NCBI GenBank assembly: GCA_003427395.1
Contig: BFEA01000540.1
Span: forward strand, 958,527-988,484
Source of the DNA: Chara braunii
Lineage: Eukaryota > Streptophyta > Charophyceae > Charales > Characeae
Reading direction: 5' to 3'
DNA: 29,958 bases
Position 1 is the first letter of the stretch. Each line of letters begins with the position of its first letter. Below are positions 16,651-27,656 of this stretch, piece after piece. The notes beneath the pieces were generated by a model. It was not told the DNA's origin. It did no database searches and saw nothing but the letters and a program-made list of their open reading frames with translations. A program made the position numbers and the translations under genes.

Positions 16651-17587
16651 TCCTTCAATGGGCGCAGTCGGACACAAGCAAAATTGCCTTCCTCTCATCC
16701 TTCCCCGAGATGCAATCCCACAATCTACTTTCAATCAGTCAACGAAAATTGAAGCTGATATTACACGTGCATTCTTTTACTGAAGTCTGAATTATGTCCT
16801 ACAAGTCAAACTGAAAGTCAAAGTAATGATGCAAATAATATACTCAGTCAACAATAGCAAGAATTACAAATAGTGGTTATAACAGGGTTTCTAGAAGGAA
16901 AGCAAATGATTACCTCTTTGTTCCCTGCCTCCAAAGCTCCTCCTGAGTTTTGGCAGAGCTCCCACAATCGGTGGGCTGACTCCCCACAGAGTCTTGCTAC
17001 GGTCCTACGGGTTGCAATCCCGCCTGCCGCCTTCCTCTCATAACCAGGATTAGACTGAGAGTAAGAAGGGCAGAAGGAGGGGTTTCAGGCTCTCGAGATA
17101 CATGACATGGAATAACTCAACTCTCGGGAGAGGGCCTTGTAGTCTTCAGTCGCCTGAGGGCCCCGCAATGGCAGCCAACATGCTTCGCTGCTCGGTCAAA
17201 CTGAACTTAAACCACCGGTTGTTGACTCCCATGACAAATCCCCCGAGTCGCAGCAACAGCCCCTCCTACAACAATCTCAGCCACTCTAAAAGCTTGTGAT
17301 CCCATGCGCATTAGTTATGGGCGAGTTTGTAACCTCGCGGCTTGCCTCTAACCACTTCACTCAGCGGATGAACAACGTACCGGCCAATAGGCACGCCTAC
17401 GTCCCCACGGCCAGCCTCGTAGCATGCGCAGGCTGACTGGCTGGGCGGTACACCGGCCAACGGACCGAATTGCAGTTTCTGCGGCCGTTCTGCTGAACTT
17501 CGTCCGACGAGCTCAGTACAATATTAGTTAACTCTGCAGTAGTTGTTGTTGTTATCACATAGCTATCCACATACATGAGACCCAAGG
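16651..17587. other. No feature recognised
   Basis: Mixed-composition DNA, GC-richer after 16.95 kb, with a pair of inverted TACCGGCCA/TACACCGGCC words near 17380-17460. No supported gene. Confidence 0.45.
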
Positions 17588-17651
17588 GAGTTGGGGCCTG
17601 AAACCTCCTGGCTGCTACTCACGTGCCTTACCAACTAGGCTGAGCCGACGG
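17588..17651 (-). repeat. tRNA-like segment, possible SINE head
   Basis: The minus strand reads GTCGGCTCAGCCTAGTTGG, then TAAGGC, resembling a tRNA D-arm/A-box, followed 20-30 nt later by GGAGGTTTCAGGCCCCAACTCC, a B-box/T-arm-like hairpin with one extra base. No full cloverleaf can be drawn. A tRNA-derived SINE promoter is the best guess. Confidence 0.35.
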
Positions 17652-17660
17652 GTTCGGGCT

Positions 17661-18450
17661 CATGGTTGCAGTCTCCCAGCTCCATACGTGCACTAACTTA
17701 GCAGTTTGTAGAGACACAATCTCCCTCGGTAAAAAGGCACATTCGATTCAATCCTTCACTAAAACAAAGCTGATACATTGTTGTTCACCATTGAAGGTCA
17801 TGCGACAGCGATCAACTCCTCCCAGGTAAGCTCCCGCTTACACTATCTAATGCATCTGACCGATACGCCGACCAGGTTCACACGCTCTATCTAACGACTG
17901 TGTGGGAAAGTGATGCACACAATATCCCACTATAACAGCAACGAGGGACATCAACAAGATTGCAGCCATTAACCTCGACGATCAATATCATGATCTCTTT
18001 TACTACGATGACCAGCAACATGTCCTCATTGCAGCTAACATGAGGGTGTCTCTCTCCCTTTCTGCGGTCGCAGTTGCGATAGGATCAAAAAGGCACCGAT
18101 CACCGTCGTAATCAGCTAAATTGGGAGTCAGCCTCGAAGATCGGGCGGAGGATTGGGAATATTCACTTGCAACAACTGCTTACTGTTGCGTCCGTTTTTC
18201 TGAAATTTTCAACTGCGCAAATCTTGAATGAACCTCCCGCCGGATCAAAGAAAAAATACATCGACGTTTTTCCATCTTCCTTCTGGGCACAGCCTCAGAC
18301 CATTGCTCTGCCAAAATTGCACTTCCTAGGTGAAATCCGTCAATGCTATCGCATTCGCGATGACCAAAATCCTTGGACTAACTTCTTTCCATGCTCGATT
18401 CCTTGATGAATCGAGTCAGATAGTGGTTTTCCCGCCTACTATGCAGTAGT
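17661..18450. other. No feature recognised
   Basis: Short frames only; nothing recognisable. Confidence 0.45.
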
Positions 18451-18454
18451 ACCA

Positions 18455-19140
18455 TCTTTTTCGACACCTCGACGCACACCATTCCTCTTCTAGCCTCCCT
18501 TTGTATTACGCTTTTGCTAATTCTGACTGCAGAATCGGGGTCGCTATCCCTAAAAGCCCCCGATTCGAGTCCTCCCTCGACCAATTCCATCCGAAAATGA
18601 GGGAGATATGAGTTTCCTATCCCCTTTCTTCTTCGCTCCCACCATCTCTCCGCGCACGAGTTTTTCTCCCTATCTCTCTTCCTACTAACTTTCCACTAAA
18701 ACTAACACCGTATTCGAGTTCGCCCATCTCCAAAACCTTGAAAGATCATCTTCACATGTTGAGATTGACCGATAAATGACCAAATCTAATATTTTTCCTT
18801 CTCCTTCTTTCCTTCGTCCGCCATAGCTTCGCGCAAGCATTCCCTTACCAACCTTTTAATCTAATCACCTAGCACTAAGACTAACCCTATCATGCGATTC
18901 GCGCACCCCGAAAACTTTATAAATGACTCTCTGCTCGCCCGTTTTTGTTAGGAAACGGGCGCGCAATCATCTTCCTCCCTTTCTTCGTTCACCATCGCAG
19001 CATCGTTGCACCTTCGCCCACTACCTTCTCTACTAACCTCTCTATCTACTAATCTTCATCTGAATCTGACTACAATTTCAAAGTCACCGCCCTAAAAAAC
19101 CCCGGCGTCCGTTCTTGTCTCGCTCGATCTCATCACGAAT
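18455..19140. repeat. Very degenerate tandem repeat, period about 170-180 bp
   Basis: Blocks TTCGCTCCCACCATCTCTCC (about 18632), TTCGTCCGCCATAGCTTCGC (18813) and TTCGTTCACCATCGCAGCAT (18983) each precede a CTACTAAC/CTAATC block, an ACTAAAACTAACAC/ACTAAGACTAACCC block and a GATTCGCGCAC-type block. A still weaker unit may start near 18458. Divergence is high, so this is an old satellite or a decayed element. Confidence 0.5.
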
Positions 19141-20459
19141 CGAGCATGTCACATACCTCTGACTGCGCCCAATCGTCTCTCTGCCAACGCCATCCCAGTC
19201 TGCACCCCGCGCGATTCTCGACCGGGTTCCTTCGTCTTTCCCTGCTCCTCTCCGCTTAATGCTAGCGCCCGCTGTCCCTCTGGCTCCCTTCACCGCCGGT
19301 TCGCCGGTGCCTTAGCATAGCGGCCTCCCCCACTGCTCCGGCCAGCCCTGAGGGAGAACTCCGGGGAGAGATCAGCTATCGGCTGGTCTGATACTCCTGT
19401 CGCCCCTATAGTCGAGTCTGACGGGTGATTCGCATCTTGGCAATGATGTGTGCCTTCGTCGAGTTTCCCCAGGCTCGTTTCTCACAGAGGGAACCGTCCG
19501 CCTCTTCCAACACCTCAATAGACGGGTTGCCTCACAGCCATCCAAGTGTTGAGGCCAGGGGCGCTATTCTTGCTAGAGGGCCCATACATGGGCCTAAAAA
19601 GCATCGGCTCTGTGCAGGGATTCGGCGGTAATGGCAAATATACAAGTGAGAACTTTAAAGACCGAAGTGAACAAGGGTTCCCCGCGATCCGCAGCTTGCC
19701 GAGACGCCATTGCGGTCTCCGAACAACGTCCTGGGCCACGTTCAAGCCACTGTGCCTAGGCATAATCCACCAACTTACGGGCCCCGACGGCGCGCCCACA
19801 CTCAAACCCTCTCAGGCAATCACGGCTGGCCGACGGTGCACCCGTAGCGACCTTCACCGTCCTTGGGTCGCATCCCCACGGCCTGTTCGTGATGCTTTCC
19901 ATCTCCCTTCCACTTTAAGCTATCGACGCTCTCCAAATGAGAAGCGGGGGAAGCAAAATCAGCGGTGCATCCGAGTCAAGGAATGCCGGAGCAAAAAAAT
20001 AATAATTCGGAAAATAAAAATATTTAGAAACTTTTAACCTTCAAAACATGACGAACGAGGAAAAAGAAAACGCTGGCTAGGCCCAAGTCTGGATCTAGTT
20101 TTGACGGATGCCTAAATAAACCGATACTGCGTGGCGCGTAGATTTACTGAGACGTCTCAAACTCATGTCGTTGTCGATGGCGTCCTTCGTACATACGCAC
20201 AAGTCACAGGCAAGCGCATCAATCAAGAGACGAAATCCATTTAATCCTAGCTTAATCATAAATAAAAATCAGGCCGGCGATCACGCCAACTCCTCAATCA
20301 TCAACAATAAAAGAGTTCACGCGCGTCTCAAGCTTGCGCGCCCACACACTCTCTACTCTAGTCAACAATCCAGCCAACGTAAATCACAGACGCAGCCGCG
20401 CCTCACGCAGTATACTTAAAAATTAAACCACTTATTTTCTGTTGTTTGCAAAAACCAGG
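19141..20459. other. No feature recognised
   Basis: A 163-codon frame at 19546-20037 (plus) has no recognisable family, basic low-complexity ends and an overlapping antisense frame, so it is not called as a gene. Confidence 0.45.
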
Positions 20460-20501
20460 GCGGATACCCTTGTAAGGGTATTCGCACCGACATCGCGTCG
20501 G
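20460..20501. other. Two adjacent hairpins
   Basis: GCGGATACCCTT / AAGGGTATTCGC (20460-20485, one mismatch) followed at once by CCGAC-ATCGC-GTCGG (20487-20501). Role unknown. Confidence 0.6.
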
Positions 20502-21423
20502 AGGAAAATGGTTGGCAAACGGACTAGCATCGCTTGTCTTTGATCCCCCTTTATGCTATAGTTTGAAACTCCATCACGAAGTTTGCGATTTTTTCTGTAC
20601 TAGGTGCTTCTAATTCATCTAAGGTAGCCAACTTCTCTCATGTAACAAATCGCCGATACGTCGTTTCCTGGCAGTGCATCAAACTTTAGGTCGTGTCCAT
20701 TAGCTCATTGATTGTTTGACTAAAGGAGGTTTTTGAACAACTTCTATACCTTCTCATCCTCTCCCTTATTTCCCAGTTGGATGCAACCACACAGTTCTTG
20801 TAATTTATCATGCGTTATGTTACCATCAAAGAATTGCTTCCACCACTTGTTCATTTTTATCCCTTTTTTCGTCTTTGGTGATGGAGGTCGTCATGCCCTT
20901 CAGTATCATGCTCCACGCTCTGCTCCTCTACACCTAGAGCTGATCATTTCTTGGTTTTGTTGTACTAATGATTCACCGATCCAGATACTCGACGGAGGTT
21001 TCAGCATATAGCCAGATTCGCCTTTAATTTTCCCACCTTAGGCTTGCTCGCCTAAACTCTGAAGTCTACCACAACAAAACAGTTGCCTCAACCTCTTTGA
21101 CCGAACCTAACGCCCCTTGGTGCATTCCACTACCTACCGCATATTTTACTCCTTAAACTCCCTTGCACTTTTGACTGTATCTGGAACGTGTGACGCCTAT
21201 CATTTATAAAGTTTCAGTTCTCCATATTTTCGTTTCACGTAGGAAGTTTGATAGCGTTGATCTCCTCCTCTATCATTTCTACCTCGGTTGTATCTTCTCC
21301 TTAGCTCCCCTCCTTTTTCAAAGTCATCCTCATCAATTATTCTTCCAAAACCTCTTTCTGTACAACTCACTTTTCCTATCGATTTTGAATGACATCCCAC
21401 AACTATGTTGCAATCGCTTTTCT
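20502..21423. other. No feature recognised
   Basis: T/C-rich DNA with short frames; no domain or repeat recognised. Confidence 0.45.
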
Positions 21424-21671
21424 GTTTTTGCAGAATCCATTGGCTAAGATGCGGATTCTTAGTGCAGGACCTCACCTAATTTTTATTTCCCTCATTGCAA
21501 GTTTCATCCCCTAGGAAAGGCTATTGTAGCATCCTATGACTATATGACGATGCTCCAGTTCACTTTTTTTTGTTGCAGAATTCATTGGCTGAGATGGGGG
21601 CTCTAAGTGAAGGACCTCGCCTAATTTATTCTTCTCATTGCAATTTTCAACCCCTAGAAAGGCTACCATAG
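21424..21671. repeat. Diverged tandem duplication, period about 145 bp
   Basis: GCAGAATCCATTGGCTAAGATG at 21430 and GCAGAATTCATTGGCTGAGATG at 21575 begin parallel stretches that share GGACCTC.CCTAATTT, CATTGCAA.TTTC and CCCCTAG.AAAGGCTA. Weak echoes (GTTTTTCCCCAG, TGTATTTCCCCAG) follow. Confidence 0.85.
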
Positions 21672-22639
21672 AAGTGTTTTTCCCCAGTTGTAAGTCGAAA
21701 TTACCCTACGTTCAGGCAGTGGCTCCACTTCCGATTCCTCGGCCTTGCAATTAGGTAGGGGTTACCACAACTTCTACCAACAAAACACTTCTTCGACATC
21801 GTGTTGGTCCTCAATACTTGCACCCCTTGGTGTCATGTCCTCCACTATTTCCTCGTGTCTTACTTCCTTACCACCAATGAATTTTATCATGGGCAGAAAC
21901 TTGCAATATGATCCCGCCATTCTACGAAATCTAGAGTTCTACATTGGGGTGTATTTCCCCAGCGAAAACTTATAAAAAGAAGAATTGGATATTATCACTG
22001 TTACAAGCTTGCAAGATGATCCCATAGTACTTGCTTCAGTGAGTTTTTACCTTGTCAATGATAATGACTGGAGGTTTCAATCTCCTTGAATCACCAAGAC
22101 TTCCAAAGAGTGTCGCGTGATAATGGTCTGTCATGTCGCGATAGTTCATTACAGATGAATATAGCCCAGTGTGACCACTCTTTCGGGAAGTACTCATGGT
22201 TCACGTATTTCTGAGGTAAGATGAAAATGTTGCTATTTCTCATTCATCTTTAATTATACGGATATAGCATGAGCATGAAGCACCGTGCAGTTGTACAATT
22301 GGTTTCCCTCTTGGAAGTTGGGGATATCTTCTCATGTGGGTAATAGTTGTTCCAGAGGCTCCTAAGATATCAACCAATCCGAACAAGTCTCATACGGAGG
22401 CCATGATCCGTGAGTTATGAATGTACAAATGGATGATCTCAAATATGTGCATTAATACTACTTAATAAGAGATTATAAGACCTTAAAGATAAGGCTTATT
22501 TCTTGTCTCTCTCACCTCTCGATTGTAATTATGCAAGACTTCCTGTAAATTCCTTCCCCCCATAACTTTTGCATAACTTCTTTGTTGATCGTCCTTGTAT
22601 TGAAGACATCTTCGTAACCTGCAAAAAAGGATGTTTGAG
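21672..22639. other. No feature recognised
   Basis: No gene. The words CTTGCAA(T/G)ATGATCCC recur at about 21899 and 22008. Confidence 0.45.
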
Positions 22640-22684
22640 AAAAATTTTCACAAACTCCCGATCGTAAAATTTGTGAAAATATGC
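22640..22684. other. Inverted repeat (hairpin)
   Basis: ATTTTCACAAA (22644-22654) and TTTGTGAAAAT (22670-22680) are exact complements around a 15-nt loop; pairing extends slightly outward. Confidence 0.7.
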
Positions 22685-22689
22685 TCACA

Positions 22690-23030
22690 TTTTTCTACCA
22701 ATCGAGATTCCTTGTCATCGAACAAACCGGTTTTCGTTCAATCATTATCCCCCATGCCTCAGGAATATTGTTTTTGACATGGCGGTCAATCAACGACTGA
22801 ACAGGCAGATGCAGCGGGTTGGACAAGTGAAGGGAGGGGTGGTGGAGAGAGAACACAAACTCTCGGGCAGATGCAGCACACCAAGGAAGCCCAAGCCCCT
22901 TGCAAGGAATCTGAATGCTGCAACATCAATTTAAATGTTTCAGTGTCATGTCCTGTTTGCTCCCTCGTACTTAACTCTCGGCAAGGACACTATTGGGATA
23001 TATTAGTACCACTGTCAATAACGCAACCAG
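22690..23030. other. No feature recognised
   Basis: CGGGCAGATGCAGC and ACAGGCAGATGCAGC recur at 22801-22875, otherwise unremarkable. Confidence 0.45.
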
Positions 23031-23100
<70 letters not shown>

Positions 23101-23112
23101 AAACAAACAAAC
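23031..23112. repeat. Poly-A (69 nt) followed by (CAAA)n
   Basis: Longest homopolymer in the window; true length is unreliable in short-read assembly. A poly-A plus CAAA tail could be a retroelement 3' end on the plus strand, but nothing upstream is recognisable. Confidence 0.9.
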
Positions 23113-23338
23113 ATTCTTCGGATGATGATACAAAAATCTTACGAGTACAGAGGTCAAAACTCTACATGAAATATGAAATCAACTTCTTTGGAATCACTCT
23201 GATTTCTTAGTGCTGTATTTTGTTGCCAAGCAATACCATTTATTGCCAAATACTTTCCTGACAGCTATCGTATTCATTAAAATACCAACTCAAGAGTTAT
23301 GAACTTGTTGTTGCTTCATTATGAAAAGAAACTAATCG
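23113..23338. other. No feature recognised
   Basis: Nothing recognisable between the poly-A tract and the short tandem repeat. Confidence 0.4.
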
Positions 23339-23418
23339 TACAAGATCCTAGAGGTATCTGCTCATACAAGATATGTTGAGAGGTACCTGCCCGTACAAGA
23401 TCTGAGAGGTAACTGATC
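23339..23418. repeat. Short tandem repeat, three units of 25-29 bp
   Basis: TACAAGATCCTAGAGGTATC, TACAAGATATGTTGAGAGGTA and TACAAGATCTGAGAGGTAAC begin at 23339, 23365 and 23394. Confidence 0.8.
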
Positions 23419-23865
23419 TTCTATCGATAGTGTATAAAACATTCACCTCCTCAATCTTTCGAGAATCACTTGTTGCACCCCGTGCTCGTAGATCTAAGAA
23501 GATTACGAAAGTCGTTACATATTTCGTGTCGTCACATTATGAAAAGCAAAACATGTAGAGTCAACCATGAGATATGTAGGGAATTGCCTTCTTAGAGTTC
23601 CTATAGGGTATTACCCAGTCTTCAACGTTCGGGTTATAATGACTTTCATCTCACCTTCTCCCCGTGTTCTCATCATGATTCTATTCAAAGGTGTGCAACA
23701 CTCATCCTCATCTTTGATATTATTTTATTTCTAAACAGGCAGGTGTTGTACTATTTGATCAGAACAAGATCCAAAGATGAATTATCATTTGAAACTAATT
23801 TAGATTTTGAAGCATTGCTTTCATAGAAGGGATTTGGCCAACAGTCGCATTTTGCAATTAAGGTC
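23419..23865. other. No feature recognised
   Basis: Nothing recognisable up to the TTAA element. Confidence 0.45.
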
Positions 23866-23981
23866 TTAAACCACTAGTACCTCCGAGCCTATTTTCGACA
23901 AGTTTTTGTCTACCTCTGAACTTTCAGGAGGTCGAGCCCGCCGTTGATAAATCTGATCGGCCACCAGCCGACTCTGGCGAT

Positions 23982-24006
23982 AGAGCAGACGCTTCGCGTC
24001 TGCTCT
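23982..24006. other. Perfect hairpin in the TTAA element
   Basis: AGAGCAGACGC-TTC-GCGTCTGCTCT: an 11-bp stem with a 3-nt loop. Confidence 0.85.
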
Positions 24007-24439
24007 GGCGAGCGGAGCGAGTGCCATGATAGAATCAAGAAGTGAACCACGAATGTCAATTCTCTCGTCTAGACCCAAGCAAGTGCATACACAGCCCAAG
24101 GCCAAGGGCACAATTCTTCGACACAGTCGATCATGGTATTATGTATAGTATCATCCAGATAAAGCGACCATGTGCTCGGCCGAACCAACCAACCGGATTG
24201 GAATCGAAAATTAACTTACTTAAACCTCACAGAGCATAAGTTTTCTTTCCTTCTTTGCTCGATTATGTAATCAGTCGCTTATCTTAAGTCCACAACGAGA
24301 CGGACACGACTTATTCAACGCCGTTGAAGATACTCGTAGTGAAGAACTCGCTGCGAAGACTCAAGCTTGTCGTGAAAGGGGATCACTGGGAATAGCCAGC
24401 TCTTGGTTGAACCCCGACCGTGTCTCTGATACGCAGCTC

Positions 24440-24550
24440 AACAAAATACTCGTGAACGTGAGATGCTGGTGGGATAATTATCCGGACGTGTTCAGCAAGG
24501 CCGATCCACTACAAGATCGCACAAAGTCTTCCCTCGTACAACGACGTCGA
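24440..24550 (+). pseudogene. Possible Ty3/gypsy polyprotein scrap
   Basis: The frame reads KILVNVRCWWDNYPDVFSKAD and on. DYPDVFSKAD is a typical sequence just before the reverse transcriptase of Ty3/gypsy polyproteins, but the usual LPPHRPYDH motif is missing after it. Short and inside a TTAA element, so at most a captured remnant. Confidence 0.3.
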
Positions 24551-24635
24551 AAATCGTATGGCGTCATTTCGTTTCGGCATCCTAAAAGGTCGGAGGCCGA
24601 GTATTTTCAAACCAACAAAGGTACTAGTGGTTTAA

Positions 24636-24655
24636 ACCACCAGTACGCAAAGCTA
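24636..24655 (+). mobile_element. TTAA-element end, back to back with previous element
   Basis: ACCACCAGTACGCAAAGC follows the right TTAA of the 23870-24631 element, making GTACTAGTGGTTTAAACCAC the core of a near-perfect palindrome. No certain partner was found. Confidence 0.5.
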
Positions 24656-25619
24656 CTTTTTTTCCTACTCTCCAACGATCGATATGTCGGGCCTGCAGAG
24701 CCTGCACGGACCAGTAGGCGGACAGGTCGAGCTTGGAAAAAACAGTAGCAAAAAAAAAAAAAAGCAACCACACTAGGGACGTGAATGTCGTTGGATATAT
24801 TCTCAAAACATCTAGTGTGACCATGCCCTCAACGAGGGCGTCTCAGCCCCGTCACAATGTTTTCATAATCGAGAAAGTAAAAGAAGAAAAAGAAAATGAG
24901 ACTTTCTTTGACCCTAAACGATCGGATGGATTCTTCAAAATTCCACAAGCTCGCAGAAACGGCCCTACTTAGCTGGCAGTGGACTACCAAAAAAGGGGGA
25001 AAAAAAATAAAAAATTGGACAGTAGCATGGTCTCTTTGCAAACCTTCCCCAATATCATTAAGGGTCTGTCCAAAGTTGGGGCCAAGGAGAAGTGTTCACG
25101 ATGAGGACAGTCCTTTTTTGTAGAGGCAACGAAAGGGAAGAGGGAGAAGGAGGAAGGGTATATATTTCTACATCGGCTTATGAACATCATCATGGATCAC
25201 TTCGAACTTTCCTTACGCTGAACCCAGGATTTCTTTGTCGGTAGAGGTGTATTTGAAACCAGAACTGGTTGCGATGTTAAGAGGTCTAGGTTAGCTGGGT
25301 TTTGTCGAGGGCGGAAGGCAATCCACTGGCCAATCATGGATTGTTGCCAGGTCAGCAATGGTCAGAGCTGATGTAGGTCGCGTTGCCCTGTACCTAGCAT
25401 GGTGGGGGTATGAGGCCGGTATTATATTTGGGAGCTTGAAAAAGACAGTTATGTCTGGTTTTCTGATAGACGATAGCGTCACTAGGAATGTAGGGTTTGG
25501 TAATGTAATGGCCTGATGTGATTCATAATCCTTCTTATTATCTTCTTAATCGAAGTTGGGTAATAACTTTGGATTTTCCAAATATGCCATTAAAGTTCAT
25601 ATTATTGTCACGTAATCAT
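24656..25619. other. No feature recognised
   Basis: A-rich runs (24752-24764, 24989-25013) and short frames only. Confidence 0.45.
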
Positions 25620-25848
25620 GGTTACCAGGCCGTACGAACGGAGGCCCCTGTTGGCGCCCGCCAAAAATTATTTCAGGGCCTAAACATTATTTTTTTTTTT
25701 TGTTTTTTTTTTTTAGTGAGTTCTTTATGATGTGAGGTACATGCGTATAGATTTTGAAGGCATTTTGCTAAGCCACAACAAAATGAAAAATCGCCAAAGA
25801 TGGCGGTGCCAAAACTTGCTCCACCACTCAGTATTTTGTTTATTTTTC
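25620..25848 (+). repeat. Dispersed repeat family R, copy 2
   Basis: Matches the minus strand of 8552-8842 from GGTTACCAGGCCGTACGAAC, through TTATTTCAGGGCCTAAA and T runs, to TATGATGTGAGGTACATGCG and AAAAATCGCCAAAGATGGCGG. It lacks about 60 GC-rich bases present in copy 1. Confidence 0.75.
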
Positions 25849-25886
25849 TCTTTACTAAACAATTTTATTATTTTTAAAACAAAAAT

Positions 25887-25990
25887 TAATGACTTCTGAA
25901 TCATGTGAGGTATACATCTATGACTAAGCCAAAAAGAAACGAAAAATCGTCATTGATGGCGGTGTTTAAAATGTGTCCGCCCACAAAGTG
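25887..25990 (+). repeat. Dispersed repeat family R, copy 3 (partial, diverged)
   Basis: AATCATGTGAGGTATACATC, CTAAGCCAAAAAG and GAAAAATCGTCATTGATGGC align with the 3' half of copy 2, which lies 40 bp upstream in the same orientation. Confidence 0.65.
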
Positions 25991-26051
25991 ATGTTAATTT
26001 TCTCTTTATTTTTATTTTTTTTTATTATTACTATTTTTTTTTCGTATTTTA

Positions 26052-26168
26052 ATGAAGGAGATATTGTCAAACGTATTGGATCTATTGTACATATTCCTAT
26101 AGGAAGATCTATGTTGGGTCGTGTTGTTGATGCGTTAGGAATACTTATTGATGAAAAAGGTGCTTTAG
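26052..26168 (+). pseudogene. atpA: Mitochondrial atpA fragment (nuclear mitochondrial DNA)
   Basis: AtpA is the alpha subunit of mitochondrial F1 ATP synthase. The frame reads [20 protein letters not shown], then [20 protein letters not shown], matching the stretch [30 protein letters not shown] of plant mitochondrial AtpA. The plastid alpha subunit differs here (LGRVINALAQPIDG), so the source is mitochondrial. Similarity ends near 26170, where SDHERRRVEV would follow. About 39 codons with no start, so it is non-functional. Confidence 0.85.
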
Positions 26169-26170
26169 GC

Positions 26171-26451
26171 GTTTTTATTACAATTTTGGTGAAGAATCTG
26201 GGTGTAACGCTGCGCCAAATGTTATTCAGTTTTGTATCAGTGGTGTGGTTGCAAACATGTAGACAAAACGTACACAAAGTTTACACGCCAAATTGTTAGC
26301 CGTTTGACGTGTCACTATGGACAACTCGTCGCCGAGAGGAAAAATGGAATTAGTTCGAACACTGAAGTTCGATGGCCAAACTTGGACGGGACGGCACCAT
26401 TTTTTTTCCAGATTTTTTGGAGTCCTTTTTTTTTTTTTTTTTTTTGGTTCA
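26171..26451. other. No gene; T run
   Basis: Possibly decayed organelle DNA at the left; a T run lies at about 26427-26445. Confidence 0.4.
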
Positions 26452-26540
26452 TGTTCGGTCCGAACGGCCGAACGCGTCTATAGGGGGGTCCAAACGTTCG
26501 GGCGTTCAGGTTCGACCATTCGGCCTCGACCGAACGCATA
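26452..26540. repeat. Cluster of inverted GTTCGG/CCGAAC words
   Basis: At least seven CCGAAC, GTTCGG or near variants within 90 bp, including GTTCGG-T-CCGAAC. A related string (GCCGAACGCCTTCAGGTTTG) lies at 8747 in family R copy 1. Confidence 0.6.
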
Positions 26541-26816
26541 AGATCCGGGGTGGGTTTTTTCCCATCTACTCAGCTATCATGGATGTAATCTTATAAGGGA
26601 TGTTGGACCCAGTTCCCAACATGTGGTGCTCCCCATGAATAGAACGAAACTTTAAAAAAAAATAAAAAAAATCGGCGGGAGGACAACAGGGCCCAAACTA
26701 CAAGATGTCACAACTACAATTCCATAGAAATCTAAAATTAGAAATGATGTGAATATCTTTTGAAATTGGAACAATACTGAGGCAAAGAGCATGATAGTTG
26801 CGCCAAAAAACAAAAA

Positions 26817-26848
26817 ACAAACAAACAAACAAACAAACAAACAAACAA
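26817..26848. repeat. (CAAA)n microsatellite
   Basis: Seven to eight CAAA units. Confidence 0.9.
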
Positions 26849-26863
26849 TCGATGTGAAATTTT

Positions 26864-26922
26864 CCTTCTAGACATCCGTTAAAATTGGAAGGATATAGAG
26901 AAGATTAGCATGACCATTGCAG
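26864..26922 (+). pseudogene. U6: U6 snRNA pseudogene, 3' truncated
   Basis: CCTTCTAGACATCCGTTAAAA, then TTGGAAGGATATAGAGAAGAT and TAGCATGACCATTGC follow plant U6 from the 5' stem through the AGCATGG region, with changes in the ACAGAGA box (ATAGAGA). Similarity stops before GATGACACGC. Unlike the copies at 12.5-12.7 kb it keeps the plant-type 5' region. Confidence 0.75.
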
Positions 26923-27347
26923 GAGATCCAATCATCTCAGGCTTCTTTAGTTGCAATGGAAGGAAGCGTGGACTGGGTCTATATGGATACGTGGAACTGC
27001 TCTCCAACTTTTACAGTTTATAATGAAGGACTGAAGTTCGTCATTAAAAAAAAAAAAAAAAAAAAAAATTCACTTGAAAAAAATGCACGGTCACAATCGC
27101 TTGCATATGGACTGAAAGTTGCTGCAAAAATGACGAGGTGGTGTATTCGGGTGGTGAAGACGCTAGCCACTTGGTTAGCTTCTGCACTCCTTAATATTGT
27201 GCAGCAGCCCCCATGAAATTGAAAGCAAAAAAGAGAAAGACGCAACCAATCTTATGTCAGAGGGTGCAAGGCAAACTAACCCCTCATTGGCATATGTTGT
27301 CTTGCGAAAAAACACACACGAATGTCGGAAGCACACATACAACCTAA
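26923..27347. other. No gene; poly-A at 27046-27068
   Basis: A 23-nt poly-A tract; the rest is unassigned. Confidence 0.5.
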
Positions 27348-27656
27348 CAACATGTACACCTCGACGCAGAGAGTATATTTATAGCCCCTAAGAACAAGCA
27401 TATAGAAGTATTTTGGAGTAACAAGTATTATTTTAAAGAGAGAAATATTAATGCTCTTCAAAACAATAATTTTTTTATCAAAAATAACCGCAGTTTAATC
27501 AATTCTCTCATGATTGATTTTCACAATGAAAATGATTTGAATAATTCTCAGCATATTTTTAGCATAAATTCAATAAAGTATAGTCAAGAAAAAACTAATT
27601 GGCCTATATCTAATACAGGACATATTTGGATCTTGTCATGTCAAGTCTATCAGTAA
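27348..27656 (+). pseudogene. rpoC2: Organelle-derived fragment, tentatively plastid rpoC2
   Basis: An AT-rich frame stays open from 27348 to TAA at 27654-27656 and ends WPISNTGHIWILSCQVYQ. The TGHIWILS segment resembles the conserved KTSHLWILSGG of plastid RpoC2, the beta'' subunit of plastid-encoded RNA polymerase. The Asn/Ile/Lys-rich remainder fits an AT-rich plastid gene but is not independently recognised. A 65-bp part (27431-27495) is duplicated beside the adapter at 3.6 kb. The Cys before QVYQ replaces the usual Gly. No start codon; treat as transferred plastid DNA. Confidence 0.45.

Larger units (their letters stand above)
23870..24631. mobile_element. TTAA-flanked DNA transposon (MITE), 762 bp
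   Basis: TTAA at 23866-23869 and at 24632-24635. The left terminus ACCACTAGTACCTCCGAGCC and the right terminus ACAAAGGTACTAGTGGT share a perfect 13-bp inverted repeat (ACCACTAGTACCT). The left terminus also matches the complement of the right end of the element in ndhD. No transposase; the interior differs from the ndhD element and includes a strong hairpin at 23982-24006 and a possible gypsy fragment near 24450. Confidence 0.75.

Noticed and set aside
19546-20037. 163-codon open frame
   Set aside because: No recognisable family, no splice or start context, and an antisense frame of similar quality.
20425-20445. Another TTAA-element end (TTAAACCACTTATTTTC)
   Set aside because: Only the first six bases after TTAA match the family; no partner. 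Similar weak matches at 14086 and 17207 were also dropped.
22871-23125. 84-codon frame ending in poly-Lys
   Set aside because: Translation of the 69-nt poly-A tract.
23982-24006. Rho-independent terminator
   Set aside because: A strong stem, but no following T run, and the context is nuclear eukaryotic DNA.
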